A stretch of DNA of 64,000 nt from Chloroflexota bacterium (GTDB lineage Bacteria; Chloroflexota; UBA11872; VXOZ01): the NCBI GenBank assembly GCA_026710945.1, contig JAPOQA010000035.1:1-64000 (forward strand), read 5' to 3'. Position numbers and translations under genes: made by a program. Below the pieces are notes generated by a model, which had not been told where the DNA came from, did not search any database, and saw only the letters and a list, made by a program, of their open reading frames with translations. Positions 8,771 through 17,907 of the stretch are shown here, in pieces. The first letter of the stretch is position 1. Every line of letters starts with the position of its first letter.

Positions 8771-8864
8771 CTCTCGCTAATGGCAAGCACCTGCGAATGC
8801 GTGAGATGATGGATTCTGGACTGAACTCTAAGTGTTTTTTAGGGCGATTGGGATAAGGGAAGGC

Positions 8865-9386
8865 ATGGCAGACGTAGTATTCCAAGTGAAGTCGCTAAGT
8901 GGAGAGACTGTAGGCAAGGCCGCGGTGCTAGCAGCTTTTCCTGACGGGAGGTATCTTACAGGTCAGACCGACGCTGACGGCATGTGCAAATTAAATCTAT
9001 ACCGCGTCGATCAGTGCATGACGGTGCTTGTAGCTGCAGAGGGCTATCTCCCTTTCCCAACAACTCTTGTGCCAGGAGATTCTGAGGTAGTTCCCTTGGA
9101 ATTGGAGCCGTCCAAGGATGACAGGAAGGCACTCCTTTTCACCCGAAGCACAGGATACATCCCGGGCATAGAAGGACGGCTCAATCCGCACAAAGATGGG
9201 TATGTTTACGGTGACAATATCGCCATAAACGGTAAACTTGCAGCGCCTGCCGCGCATTTTGAGTTAGGAGAGCCTCTCCACCTGCTTGACGTCTACGGCG
9301 TTGAGACAACGATCCGCTTCTTGGTGGTCGAGGGCCAATTCTCGCTCATCGAGTACACTGAGCTCAAGGCGTACACAGGGGAGTAG
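8865..9386 (+). CDS. conserved hypothetical protein with carboxypeptidase-regulatory-like beta-sandwich
   Basis: A 173-residue soluble protein without signal peptide. Its first ~80 residues, with the pattern AAFPDGRYLTGQTDADGMCKL followed by an AAEGYLPF strand, resemble carboxypeptidase-regulatory-like or transthyretin-like beta-sandwich domains. The C-terminal half is unrecognised. The ATG at 8865 follows GGGAAGG; the longer in-frame start at 8832 lacks a ribosome-binding site. The stop codon is only two bases before the start of the broken HEPN-like gene at 9389, so the two almost certainly formed an operon. Function unknown; the pairing hints at a regulatory or toxin-antitoxin-like unit, which is inference only. 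Confidence 0.6.
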   Translation: MADVVFQVKSLSGETVGKAAVLAAFPDGRYLTGQTDADGMCKLNLYRVDQCMTVLVAAEGYLPFPTTLVPGDSEVVPLELEPSKDDRKALLFTRSTGYIPGIEGRLNPHKDGYVYGDNIAINGKLAAPAAHFELGEPLHLLDVYGVETTIRFLVVEGQFSLIEYTELKAYTGE

Positions 9387-9388
9387 AC

Positions 9389-9781
9389 ATGGCTACTGCA
9401 GAGCAGCACCGAGAGATTAGCCTACAGTTCTTGGACCATGCCGAGGATGAGTTGCGTAAAGGCGATTTCCTGCAAGCCTCTGAGAAAGCTTGGGGAGCAG
9501 TTTCACACTTTGTAAGCTCTGTTGCCCGTCAGCGGAATTGGCCGCTGGGTTCGCACTGAAGACTGATAGAGAATGCCAACAGGCTAATTGACCAAGACCC
9601 GGCCAACGCTCGCCATAGACGGAGATTGCTACGATCTCTAGAGGCGCTGCATGCAAACTTCTATCAGGCGCACTTGGACGAAGTCTCGGTCGGGGAAGGA
9701 ATTGAAGACGCCAAGGAACTTATCAGGACCCTGGATGACCTCAATTCAGACTCATTCCTGATCTCCCGGACGCCCGAATAG
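9389..9781 (+). pseudogene. HEPN/PaREP1-like domain gene interrupted by an in-frame TGA
   Basis: The reading frame from ATG 9389 encodes a helical HEPN-type domain. Residues 14-45 show the PaREP1/HEPN pattern: an LDHAEDELRKGD helix followed by ASEKAWGAVSHF. Codon 57 is TGA (9557-9559), exactly after WPLGSH, where relatives usually continue with a charged residue. The same frame then stays open for 73 more codons (RLIENANRLI onwards, ending at TAG 9779-9781) with family-like helical content. The simplest reading is a nonsense mutation or a single-base sequencing error; a truncated 56-residue product is the alternative. The gene starts two bases after the upstream beta-sandwich gene. Confidence 0.75.
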
Positions 9782-9924
9782 GGCAATTGCGCCTACGTCG
9801 TCGTACCGAATTAGCCGAGTATTGGCCCGACCTTCACAGATATAGAAACCCACTTCAGACTCTGCGTCGAGGGACCAATAGTAGCTGGCCCAAGCTTCCT
9901 GCAATAGGGTTGCGCAAGTCCCGC

Positions 9925-11064
9925 CTAGTAGATGCCGGGAAAGACCCGGTACTTCACCTTTGCCTGGTACTCCGCCCACTTTTCCGCGCCGTACTTCTCG
10001 ACGCATTCCTTTTCGTCGTCACGTTGGTGCGTGATTATGTACGTTGTCATGTAGACGAAGTATACCCACGCCCAGGGGTTCGCGATGTGGCCGAAGAGCA
10101 GGGCAACGGCCAGGGCGATGAGCACCTCGCCCATGTAGTTGAAGTGCCGCGCCGGGCCCCAGAGTCCGTTGCACAGGATCTTGCGGTCGCCGGCCGCGAT
10201 GTATTCAGGTTCGATGAGCCCCAGGAATTTGCGGTCCGGCCAGCGCTTGAATGTGTACTTCTGCAGGCTTGCGCCGCGCGAGATGCTCCAGCCGATCCAG
10301 AGCAGCGCAGCCGTGCCGCCGAGCAAGACGTACGTCCACGGCGACGAGATTTCCGGGCGCGGCAGTGCCGCCATACCCCAGATTGGCAGAACGTACAGCC
10401 ATCCCCAGACCATGAGAGCGCCCCAGATCAGCTTGAAGCCCAGTTTCTCGTGGATCAAGTCGTATGTATAGAGCTGGACGCGCTCGAAGACGAAGTAGTC
10501 CGCGATATAGAACGTCATGAACGCCGCAAAGAGAAAAACGCCCGGGTTGGAGTCCGCGCCAAAGCGGGCGTAGTGATACGCGGCGGCGGAGAGCGCGTTG
10601 AGCGCCAGCATCGTCCCGCCGACGACGTAGAGGTACATCTTCACGTCGAAGCGGTTGTTGAAGAACGACAGCTCCTGCGCCCGCCCCAGCCAGAAGGCCG
10701 CGATGGGATTCTTTACCTCGCCACGCGGCTGGCTGAACACCGCGATGATTGCCAGAATCAACGCAACCACTGAGCCGCCGGCCACCGCGTAGGGCGCCGA
10801 TCGGTAGAACCAATCCCGGGGCATGCCGGTGAGTTCGAACCTCCACACGACCAGCGCGAGGGCAAACACCAGAAGGCCGCTCAGCTTGTAGCCGCGGGGT
10901 TCGCCGGTCGCCGGATCGGTGACGTAGCCGGGTACCCGCCTGCCCGGCAGGATGAGCTGCGCCAGGAAGAACACGACGAAGAGCGCCAAGGGGGTGAGAA
11001 AGCCCAGCAGCGCTTCCGTGCCGGTAAGCGCGAAAAGGTGCTCGATGCCAAGCCGTTCAAGCAT
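9925..11064 (-). CDS. ERG4/ERG24-type sterol reductase homologue (downstream copy)
   Basis: A 379-residue polytopic membrane protein of the ERG4/ERG24 family (sterol C14/C7/C24(28) reductases, lamin-B-receptor fold), which reduces sterol double bonds with NADPH. Family hallmarks include several hydrophobic helices, NGLWGPARHFNYMGE in the C-terminal third, and the ending ECVEKYGAEKWAEYQ through FPGIY. The start at ATG 11064 is aligned with that of its tandem twin (MLERLGIEH versus MIEWLGIEH). It lies 53 bp after the twin's stop and is probably cotranscribed. No oxidosqualene cyclase, squalene epoxidase or demethylase is visible, so whether the substrate is a sterol is open. Confidence 0.88.
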   Translation of the reverse strand: MLERLGIEHLFALTGTEALLGFLTPLALFVVFFLAQLILPGRRVPGYVTDPATGEPRGYKLSGLLVFALALVVWRFELTGMPRDWFYRSAPYAVAGGSVVALILAIIAVFSQPRGEVKNPIAAFWLGRAQELSFFNNRFDVKMYLYVVGGTMLALNALSAAAYHYARFGADSNPGVFLFAAFMTFYIADYFVFERVQLYTYDLIHEKLGFKLIWGALMVWGWLYVLPIWGMAALPRPEISSPWTYVLLGGTAALLWIGWSISRGASLQKYTFKRWPDRKFLGLIEPEYIAAGDRKILCNGLWGPARHFNYMGEVLIALAVALLFGHIANPWAWVYFVYMTTYIITHQRDDEKECVEKYGAEKWAEYQAKVKYRVFPGIY

Positions 11065-11117
11065 GACAGCTAATCGCTTTCTGTTGGGCAATCGTCATTG
11101 CTATGAGAGCAGCACGC

Positions 11118-12257
11118 CTAATAGATTCCGGGGATGATGCGGTACTTCACTCGCTCCTGGTACTCCGCCCACTTCTCGGGGCCGTACTTCGCTTCGCACG
11201 CTTCTTCATCTTCGCGTTGCCGCAGGGTGAAGATAGTGACGATGAATACGAAGTACGTCCATGCCCAGGGATTGGTGAAGTAGCCGAACGCCAAGCCGTA
11301 TGAAAAGGAGAGGATCCCTTCGCCCAGGTAGTTGAAGTGGCGGGCGGGGCGCCAGAAACCGCTGGTCAGGATCTTGCGATCGCCGGCCTCGATGTACGTC
11401 GGCTCGATGATCCCCAGAAACTTGCGGTCGGGCCAGCGCTTGAAGGTGTACTTCTGCAGGTTGGCGCCGCGCGTAATCGTCCAGCCGAGGAAGAACAGCG
11501 CAACCGATGCAATTAGCCACACAATCGTCCCCGTCGTTGAAAAACCGGGATGCGGCAGCGCGGCTATGCCCCACAGCGGCAGAATATAGAGCCAACCGTA
11601 GACCATGATGCCGCCCCAGAAAATCTTGAAGCCCAGCTTCTCATGGATTATGTCGTACGTGTAGAGTTGGACGCGTTCGAAGATGAAGTAGTCCACGACG
11701 TAGTACGTCACGAACGCCGCAAAGAGAAAGACGCCCGGATTGAAGTCAGCGCCAAAGCGAGCGTAATTATATGCAGCGCCGGAGAGCGCGTTGAGTGAGA
11801 GCATTGTGCCGCCGACCACGTAGAAGTACATCTTAACGTCAATGCGGTTCTTGAAGAACGACATCTCCTGGGTCCGTCCCAGCCAAAAGGCCACCAGGGG
11901 ACTCTCACTTTCGCCCCGGGGCCGGCTAAACACCGCAATGAGCGCGAGAATAGTGACAACCACCGTGCCGCCAGCCACCGCGTAGAGCGCCGACCGGTAG
12001 AACCAGTCGCGCGGCATGCCGGTGAGCTCTAGCGCCCACACGACCAGCGCGATGACAAACACCAGCAGTCCGTTTAGCTTGTACTTGCGAGGTTCACCGG
12101 TCTCCCGATCGGTGACGTAGCCGGTCACCCACCTGCCCGGCAGAATGAGCTGCACCAGGAAAAACAGGACGAGGATCGCCAGCGGGGTGAGAAACCCCAG
12201 GAGCGCTTCCTGCCCGGATAGCTCGACGAGATGTTCGATACCAAGCCATTCAATCAT
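11118..12257 (-). CDS. ERG4/ERG24-type sterol reductase homologue (upstream copy)
   Basis: A 379-residue membrane protein, same length and clearly paralogous to the gene at 9925-11064. Conserved segments include EPRKYKLNGLLVF near the N-terminus, FKRWPDRKFLG, TSGFWRPARHFNYLGE and the C-terminal EDEEACEAKYGPEKW through IIPGIY. The ATG at 12257 follows GAGAGG; the longer frame to 12326 has no comparable site. Divergence between the copies is spread evenly, so the duplication is not recent, and the two may have different regiospecificity (for example C14 versus C7 or C24). That is inference; the family assignment itself is firm. Confidence 0.88.
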   Translation of the reverse strand: MIEWLGIEHLVELSGQEALLGFLTPLAILVLFFLVQLILPGRWVTGYVTDRETGEPRKYKLNGLLVFVIALVVWALELTGMPRDWFYRSALYAVAGGTVVVTILALIAVFSRPRGESESPLVAFWLGRTQEMSFFKNRIDVKMYFYVVGGTMLSLNALSGAAYNYARFGADFNPGVFLFAAFVTYYVVDYFIFERVQLYTYDIIHEKLGFKIFWGGIMVYGWLYILPLWGIAALPHPGFSTTGTIVWLIASVALFFLGWTITRGANLQKYTFKRWPDRKFLGIIEPTYIEAGDRKILTSGFWRPARHFNYLGEGILSFSYGLAFGYFTNPWAWTYFVFIVTIFTLRQREDEEACEAKYGPEKWAEYQERVKYRIIPGIY

Positions 12258-12631
12258 GACCGCAAACCTCTCATTCCGGTGGTGGAGACTCGATGGGCGT
12301 GGCAAAAAGGGAGGGGTTATTGACACACACTATGCAGCAAAAAGCCCGACAGAGTCAACGCATCTCACTTTGCCCTGCCCTCGACTCTTGAAATGGTGCG
12401 CGAATGGCAACGGCGGGCATGAATTTGACCTATCTACGCGATCAAAGTTTGACATCAAGAGGAGGGTGCTATACATTCAGCATTGACGAGTTATGGATTT
12501 GTACTGCTCCTTGAATTCGTTTCTTTGAGAGCTGTCGGGTGGGGGTGTTGCCGGACTGCGGTGAGCCCTTGGCTTGCAGTAACAGGCAGCGGATGCCCGG
12601 AAGCAAATTGTCACACTTAGGAGGTAGCGTC
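12258..12631. other. divergent intergenic region upstream of binding protein C
   Basis: No gene seen. A possible promoter for the rightward gene is TTGACA (12449-12454) and TATACA (12470-12475), but the 15-bp spacer is short, so this is weak. Confidence 0.4.
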
Positions 12632-13936
12632 ATGGCGCGCATGAGTAGACGACAGATGTTGGCGGGAGTTGGCGTAGGTATTGGAGCGAGTCTGCTCGCT
12701 GCCTGCGGCCAGGTGCAGACGGTGGCGGCACCGGAAGCGCCGGAGAGTGACGCGCCTGCGGCGCCAGAGGAGCCGGCGGGGATCACCGGAGTCTTTCACG
12801 TATGGGGCTTTAGCTCCCAATACCTGCCGGGGGTGGTGCTGGACGCGTTTCAGGAAATGCATCCGGGAGCCGTGGTTGTGCAGTCCCAGCCGGCCGGCAA
12901 CTTCCGTGGCGAGAAATTCCCGGCTGCGGTGGCGGCCGGCGCGCCGCCGGCGCTCATGCAAGGCTTCCTCGACTTTGTCGCCATGTACGCTGACCGCGGC
13001 TTCCTGGCGGATCTCGGTCCCGCGGCCAAAGCGGGAGACTTTGGCGATTTGGGCGCCTATCTCCCCGGTATCGTCGAGGCCGGCACTTTTAGCGGGGTCC
13101 TGCACTTCCTCCCGCACCGGCAGAGCGTGAACATTCCCCTCTACAACAAGGATATCTTCGAGAACGCCGGCATCAACGAGCCGCCCACCCAATGGGATGA
13201 CGTAGCGGAGATCGCACGGCAACTAACCCAGAAGAGGGCGGATGGCTCCGACCAGTTTGGCCTGACCGTCACCACCAGTAAGAACACGCTGAACTCGTGG
13301 TTCAATCCGGTGCTCTGGCAGGCCGGTGGCGAGTTCTTTGCGGAGGACGGCCGGTCAGTCACATTTGATGAAGACCCCGGTCTGGCGGCACTGGAATTCT
13401 TGACCGATCTCTTTAACAAGAAGATTGCCGCTGAGGGCACCACGCCGTACTTCGAAGGCTACGGCGCCATGATCAACGCCCGTACGCCTACCCACGTGAA
13501 GCGCCCCTTCGACAACGGCAACATCCCCTGGCTCGCGGCCAGCCCCGCCTGGCAGAAGGAAAAGCAACTCGGCTTTGGTTCGCTCTCAGGCTGGGTGGTG
13601 CCGGTAAGCCCGCAGTCCGATGCGGCCATACAACTGCTGGCGCATACCTTGCAGCCCGAGAACGTGAAGGCGTTCCTCAAGCTCGTCTTCCTGCTGCCGG
13701 TGAGGAGCGACATCGAAGTGGACTTCGTCGGCGAGGAGTACAATGACTGGATGCCGACGTTCATCGAGCAGAGCCAGAACATGCACTATGACATCCCGCA
13801 CCCGCACATCCGGGCCATCATGCCGCTGGTCTCAGCCGAGATGTATAAGGCAATTGCGGGCGAGGTCACGCCGCAGGAGGCCATCAGGACCGCCGGTGAT
13901 ATCGCGAACCAATTCCTGGCGGACAACATGAGCTAG
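12632..13936 (+). CDS. Tat-exported lipoprotein, extracellular solute-binding protein C
   Basis: A 434-residue family-1-type solute-binding protein. The N-terminus has SRRQMLAG (residues 5-12) and a lipobox with Cys25 (LLAAC), then an Ala/Pro/Glu-rich linker of about 30 residues. The mature part contains the usual hinge-region segments, for example FPAAVAAGAPPALMQGF and PLYNKDIFENAG, typical of sugar or glycerol-phosphate-type binding proteins. The ATG at 12632 follows an excellent AGGAGG; the longer in-frame start at 12539 is unlikely. It is not closely related to pairs A/B or D/E. No transporter membrane component is adjacent. Confidence 0.9.
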   Translation: MARMSRRQMLAGVGVGIGASLLAACGQVQTVAAPEAPESDAPAAPEEPAGITGVFHVWGFSSQYLPGVVLDAFQEMHPGAVVVQSQPAGNFRGEKFPAAVAAGAPPALMQGFLDFVAMYADRGFLADLGPAAKAGDFGDLGAYLPGIVEAGTFSGVLHFLPHRQSVNIPLYNKDIFENAGINEPPTQWDDVAEIARQLTQKRADGSDQFGLTVTTSKNTLNSWFNPVLWQAGGEFFAEDGRSVTFDEDPGLAALEFLTDLFNKKIAAEGTTPYFEGYGAMINARTPTHVKRPFDNGNIPWLAASPAWQKEKQLGFGSLSGWVVPVSPQSDAAIQLLAHTLQPENVKAFLKLVFLLPVRSDIEVDFVGEEYNDWMPTFIEQSQNMHYDIPHPHIRAIMPLVSAEMYKAIAGEVTPQEAIRTAGDIANQFLADNMS

Positions 13937-14179
13937 CGGCTGACTCTAATCTCCACGAAACTCAACAAAATCGAGAACCTTCGTGGTAAAATCCGATCTG
14001 GAGCGATAAGTCTCGGCCCCGGCAGCTGTTACGCTTCGCAAGCTAGGAATGCTGTCACTCATAGAGTCTTGGCTTCTTAGAGCATTGACATTCTATCCAC
14101 TGTGAGCAATAACGCAGCCTCTGCTGCGCATTACCACTTTGCGCTCCCAGCGATACCACATCGGATCAAAGAAACCTAT

Positions 14180-15550
14180 ATGGCGCAAAGCGACCTTCCA
14201 TTCGGTAGTGAATTCTCTCCTGCCCAGATAGACCTGCCAGTCCTTCTGGAGCTGGCGCATTTGCATGCGGCCGACTGGAAAACCTTTGAAGTTGCAGTTC
14301 GTGACCGGTACTTTGCAGGACACAACACCTCGGACTACAACAAACGCAAACTCGCCAACAACACCAAGTTGTCGATGCGCGCCTATGGCCTCATTGGCGA
14401 GAAAGACGCCACGCTCACAGAAACCGGCCAAGCCCTCTTAGCCATCCGAGCCGACGAAGCAGGCCTTTACGAGACGTTCGCTCGTCACATCCTCAAGGAA
14501 TGTCAAGGCATGAACTTGGTACAGTGTCTCCTTGACATGCAGGCTGCAGGCGAAGAGGTCAACTTAAACAAGCTTCGCCTCTGGCTTAAAGAACACGGCA
14601 TCAACGTGCCTCGTGGCGGGAAGCACATGAGCACGATGAGACTGTGGTTGGAGAAGGCTGGGGTATTCGTTTCCGGCTACCGAGTCGACCAAGGTCGCCT
14701 CAATGATATCCTTGGTCTAAGTGTAGAGGAGTTCGAGGTTCTAGCTACCCTTTCTGCAGAGCAGCAGGCTTACCTAAAGGCACTGGCGAATATCGGAGGA
14801 GGCGGTCCTCACTCTTCCAACGATATCGAGCGCCTTGCCGCATCCACTTATGGGGTCAGCTTCAACGAAAAGAATCTGCCCAAACAGGTTCTTTACCCTC
14901 TGCGAGATGCTCAATACGTCACGCTGGAACGCGGTACGAAGGAGGCTGGTCGGGGTGCCAAACCGTTCCTTGTCACTGCTACCAACAGGCTTGCGGTTGA
15001 CATCATCACGCCTCTAATAGAGCAGCTTGAGAAGCAGATTCAAGCAGATCTTCGGCCCTTATTGCGAAAACCCCTAAAGGAAATCCGCGAAGAACTGAAG
15101 TCCAAAAACCGTCATATCCGGGGCCTTGCCCTTGAAGCCTTGGCATTCAAGCTAATGCGCCTCATTGATCTCACCTATGTTGCAACGCGTCTTCGTGGGG
15201 AAGCAACAGGTGGCGCTGAAGTCGACCTTATATTTGAAAGTGCACGACTTGTCTTTTCGCGCTGGCAGGTACAATGCAAGAACACTGCACGCGTGTCACT
15301 CGACGATGTTGCCAAGGAAGTGGGGCTAACGCACTTTCTCAAGAGCAACGCCATAGTAATGGTCTCAACAGGAGAAATAGGTAGCGAGGCCCGCCGGTAT
15401 TCCAACAAGATTATGGCTGATTCCAACCTTTGTATCGTCATGTTGGACAAGATTGACCTTGCTAAAATTGAGTCACGCCCTGCGGCGATAGTTGATGTGT
15501 TTACCCGTGAAGCTGAACACGCAATGGACCTAAAGAGACTCGAACTCTAG
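14180..15550 (+). CDS. type II-like restriction endonuclease with C-terminal Mrr-like nuclease domain
   Basis: A 457-residue protein. The N-terminal ~270 residues are helical and DNA-binding-like, unrecognised in detail. The C-terminal part has a PD-(D/E)XK nuclease core in the Mrr style: Asp in GGAEVDLIFE, then WQVQCKN (Q-x-K), then IVMVSTG. The gene is directly followed by a DNA methyltransferase gene (4 or 10 bp gap), forming a restriction-modification unit in the order R then M. The frame is open back to GTG 14102, but the protein more likely starts at ATG 14180 (MAQSDLPFG). Recognition sequence unknown. No control (C) protein gene is seen. Confidence 0.8.
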   Translation: MAQSDLPFGSEFSPAQIDLPVLLELAHLHAADWKTFEVAVRDRYFAGHNTSDYNKRKLANNTKLSMRAYGLIGEKDATLTETGQALLAIRADEAGLYETFARHILKECQGMNLVQCLLDMQAAGEEVNLNKLRLWLKEHGINVPRGGKHMSTMRLWLEKAGVFVSGYRVDQGRLNDILGLSVEEFEVLATLSAEQQAYLKALANIGGGGPHSSNDIERLAASTYGVSFNEKNLPKQVLYPLRDAQYVTLERGTKEAGRGAKPFLVTATNRLAVDIITPLIEQLEKQIQADLRPLLRKPLKEIREELKSKNRHIRGLALEALAFKLMRLIDLTYVATRLRGEATGGAEVDLIFESARLVFSRWQVQCKNTARVSLDDVAKEVGLTHFLKSNAIVMVSTGEIGSEARRYSNKIMADSNLCIVMLDKIDLAKIESRPAAIVDVFTREAEHAMDLKRLEL

Positions 15551-15554
15551 GGAG

Positions 15555-16598
15555 ATGGCTGTGCAGGAAGGAAATCATACCGCGTTCAAGACTTTCCACA
15601 AGACATCCCTCGGTGAAGTGATCCATGGTGATAGCCTGCACGTGCTTGCCACATACGCCGATAATTCCGTTAATCTGATTATGACTAGCCCACCGTTTGG
15701 ATTAGTCCGGAAGAAGGAGTACGGCAATGTTGAGGCTAGCGAATATGTCGATTGGTTCAAGCCTTTTGGCGCCGAGTTTCATCGAGTTCTCACGGAGAAC
15801 GGCAGTCTGGTCATTGATATCGGTGGCGCATGGAACAGCGGCTATCCCACTCGCAACCTCTATCATTTCAAGCTGCTAATCATGCTTTGTGAAGAGATCG
15901 GCTTTCACCTCGCACAAGAATTCTACTGGTGGAACCCTTCTAAGCTCCCAACACCTGCCGAATGGGTTACCGTACGGCGCCTCCGCGTCAAGGACGCCAT
16001 CAACACCGTATGGTGGTTGTCCAAGACACCCTGGCCCAAGGCAAGTAACCGCCGCGTTCTCCAACCCTATAGCGCAAGCATGCAAGACCTACTCGAAAAA
16101 GGTTACAAGGCGAAGAAGCGACCTTCAGGCCATGACATCAGCGAGAAGTTCAGCATCGACAACGGCGCTGCAATTCCGCCTAACCTCCTTGCGATTCCCA
16201 ATACTGAGAGCAATAGCTTCTACCTCCGTTACTGCGAAGAACACGGGATGAAGCCGCATCCTGCCCGGTTTCCGGCGGAACTTCCCGAATATTTCGTCCG
16301 TATGCTGACAGACCCTGATGACTTCGTGGTTGATCCTTTTGCTGGCAGTTGTGTGACTGGCGAAGTCTGTGAGCGCACAAATCGACGCTGGACATGCATA
16401 GAACTACTACACGAATACTGTGAAGCCGCCCTCGGCCGTTTTGTTCGCGATCCAAGTGAGACCACTAAGTCTGATTCCTATCCCAGTGATCCCTCAAACT
16501 ATTACCGCGTTCCCCGACCTGGCATTCTGTGGGATAGAACTCACAACGGCTCTTTGCCCAAGGACGGCGGTAGGAAGCGCCGTATAAAGGCGACTTGA
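15555..16598 (+). CDS. beta-class DNA methyltransferase (N4-cytosine or N6-adenine) of the R-M pair
   Basis: A 347-residue S-adenosylmethionine-dependent DNA methyltransferase. The catalytic motif IV TSPPFG occurs early (about residue 46) and the SAM-binding motif I DPFAGSCVTG late (about residue 261), the order of the beta class. The intervening ~150 residues hold the likely target-recognition region. SPPF is commonest in N4-cytosine enzymes, but N6-adenine cannot be excluded. Motif I has Cys where Gly is usual (GSCVTG). The ATG at 15555 lies too close to the upstream GGGAG; GTG at 15561 has better spacing and may be the true start. Its job is to protect host DNA from the upstream endonuclease. 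Confidence 0.88.
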   Translation: MAVQEGNHTAFKTFHKTSLGEVIHGDSLHVLATYADNSVNLIMTSPPFGLVRKKEYGNVEASEYVDWFKPFGAEFHRVLTENGSLVIDIGGAWNSGYPTRNLYHFKLLIMLCEEIGFHLAQEFYWWNPSKLPTPAEWVTVRRLRVKDAINTVWWLSKTPWPKASNRRVLQPYSASMQDLLEKGYKAKKRPSGHDISEKFSIDNGAAIPPNLLAIPNTESNSFYLRYCEEHGMKPHPARFPAELPEYFVRMLTDPDDFVVDPFAGSCVTGEVCERTNRRWTCIELLHEYCEAALGRFVRDPSETTKSDSYPSDPSNYYRVPRPGILWDRTHNGSLPKDGGRKRRIKAT

Positions 16599-16653
16599 CG
16601 CGCCCTGCGGCGGGGTGTTTACAACTTTTCCACGCTGCAAGGAGAAACTCACC

Positions 16654-17907
16654 GTGGCAATAACAGCGCTCATAAACGGCAGGATAATTGACGGCAATGG
16701 CGGGCCGCCGCTTGTGGACGGTGCCGTTCTCATTGTGGATAACCGCATCGAGGCTGTGGGCAGCAATGTGGATATCCCGCCGGATGCCGAGGTCATCGAC
16801 ATTGCGGGCACGAGCCTCCTGCCCGGCATGATGGACCTGCACGTGCACCTGCACGGGCCGTATCAGGCGCTGCAGAAGCTGCGCAAGTCGCTCCTGGCGG
16901 GTTTCACGACGATCGCCCACGTGGCGGGCACCATGCCGCCGGCCTCCACGCAGTGCCGCCAGGCGATTGCGGACGGCTGGTTCCCGGAGTGTGCCCGGTT
17001 GATTGTCGGCGCCGTGGTGGACTGTACCAACGGCCACGTACGGGGTCGGGTGGCGGACGGCCCATGGGAAGTGCGCAAAGCCGTGCGGGAGATGGTGCAG
17101 GCCAAGGTTGACTTCATCAAGACGGCTGCCAGCGGCGGCTTCTGGGCGGAAGACGAAGAGACCTGGTGGCTGGACTACACCCAGGAAGAGCTGGATGCCC
17201 TGGTACACGAAGCCCACAGCGTCGGGCGGCTCGTGGTGGTGCATTGCCACACGCAACCGGGGCTGGACATGGCAATTCAGGCCGGCTGCGATCAGATTCA
17301 CCACGGCGCGCTCATCGACGAAAAAGCCCTGCAGGGAATCTTGGAGAACGAACTCTACTTTGTGCCGACGCTCCGCGTCACCTCCCGCCAGAACATGGCG
17401 ATAAAGTACGGCGCGGGCCGCCCGTGGGAGACGCGCAAGATGGGCGAGGCCCACTACGTCCACCGCGAGGGTGTGCGCCTGGCGCACAAGATGGGCGTGA
17501 AGATGGGGCTAGGCACCGACTGCCCGAGCACACCTCCCTGGGACATCTGGGATAGCGGCTTTGAACTCCAGGAGTTCGTGGGCTGCGGCCTGAGCCCGCT
17601 GGAAGCCATCGGCGTGGCCACGAAGGGTTCGGCTGAAGCAATGAAGATCGACGATAGGCTCGGCACGTTAGAAAAGGGCAAGCTTGCCGACGTGGTCGTG
17701 GTGGACGGCGATCCCGCCAGCGACATTCAGGCCGTGGTGAACTATGCCAATGTCCGCTACGTCTTCAAGGAGGGCAGGCTCGCGGTGAGTAGAGATCCGG
17801 CCCGGCCGGCGACCGCCCATCTTGCAACCTATCCCCGCGACTTCACCCCAATTGACGAGCGCTTCACCGCCGATCCGGACTGGGAAGCCGCAGCCGGGCT
17901 GGCGTAG
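16654..17907 (+). CDS. metal-dependent amidohydrolase (imidazolonepropionase/prolidase-like)
   Basis: A 417-residue amidohydrolase-superfamily enzyme with the two-part beta-sandwich flanking a TIM barrel. Metal-binding motifs in order: DLHVHLHG (HxH), DFIKTAASGG (Lys, possible carbamylated bridge), VHCHTQPG, IHHGAL and GTDCPS (catalytic Asp). The C-terminal LEKGKLADVVVVDGDP is a family signature. The true start is GTG 16654 behind AAGGAG at nine bases. It resembles the group that hydrolyses cyclic amides, Xaa-Pro dipeptides or organophosphates; the substrate cannot be told. It follows the methyltransferase by 55 bp on the same strand but is not obviously related to restriction. Confidence 0.88.
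   Translation: MAITALINGRIIDGNGGPPLVDGAVLIVDNRIEAVGSNVDIPPDAEVIDIAGTSLLPGMMDLHVHLHGPYQALQKLRKSLLAGFTTIAHVAGTMPPASTQCRQAIADGWFPECARLIVGAVVDCTNGHVRGRVADGPWEVRKAVREMVQAKVDFIKTAASGGFWAEDEETWWLDYTQEELDALVHEAHSVGRLVVVHCHTQPGLDMAIQAGCDQIHHGALIDEKALQGILENELYFVPTLRVTSRQNMAIKYGAGRPWETRKMGEAHYVHREGVRLAHKMGVKMGLGTDCPSTPPWDIWDSGFELQEFVGCGLSPLEAIGVATKGSAEAMKIDDRLGTLEKGKLADVVVVDGDPASDIQAVVNYANVRYVFKEGRLAVSRDPARPATAHLATYPRDFTPIDERFTADPDWEAAAGLA

Noticed and set aside
9787-10773. 328-codon rightward frame opposite the sterol reductase
   Set aside because: Mirror frame of a real membrane protein, without domain patterns.
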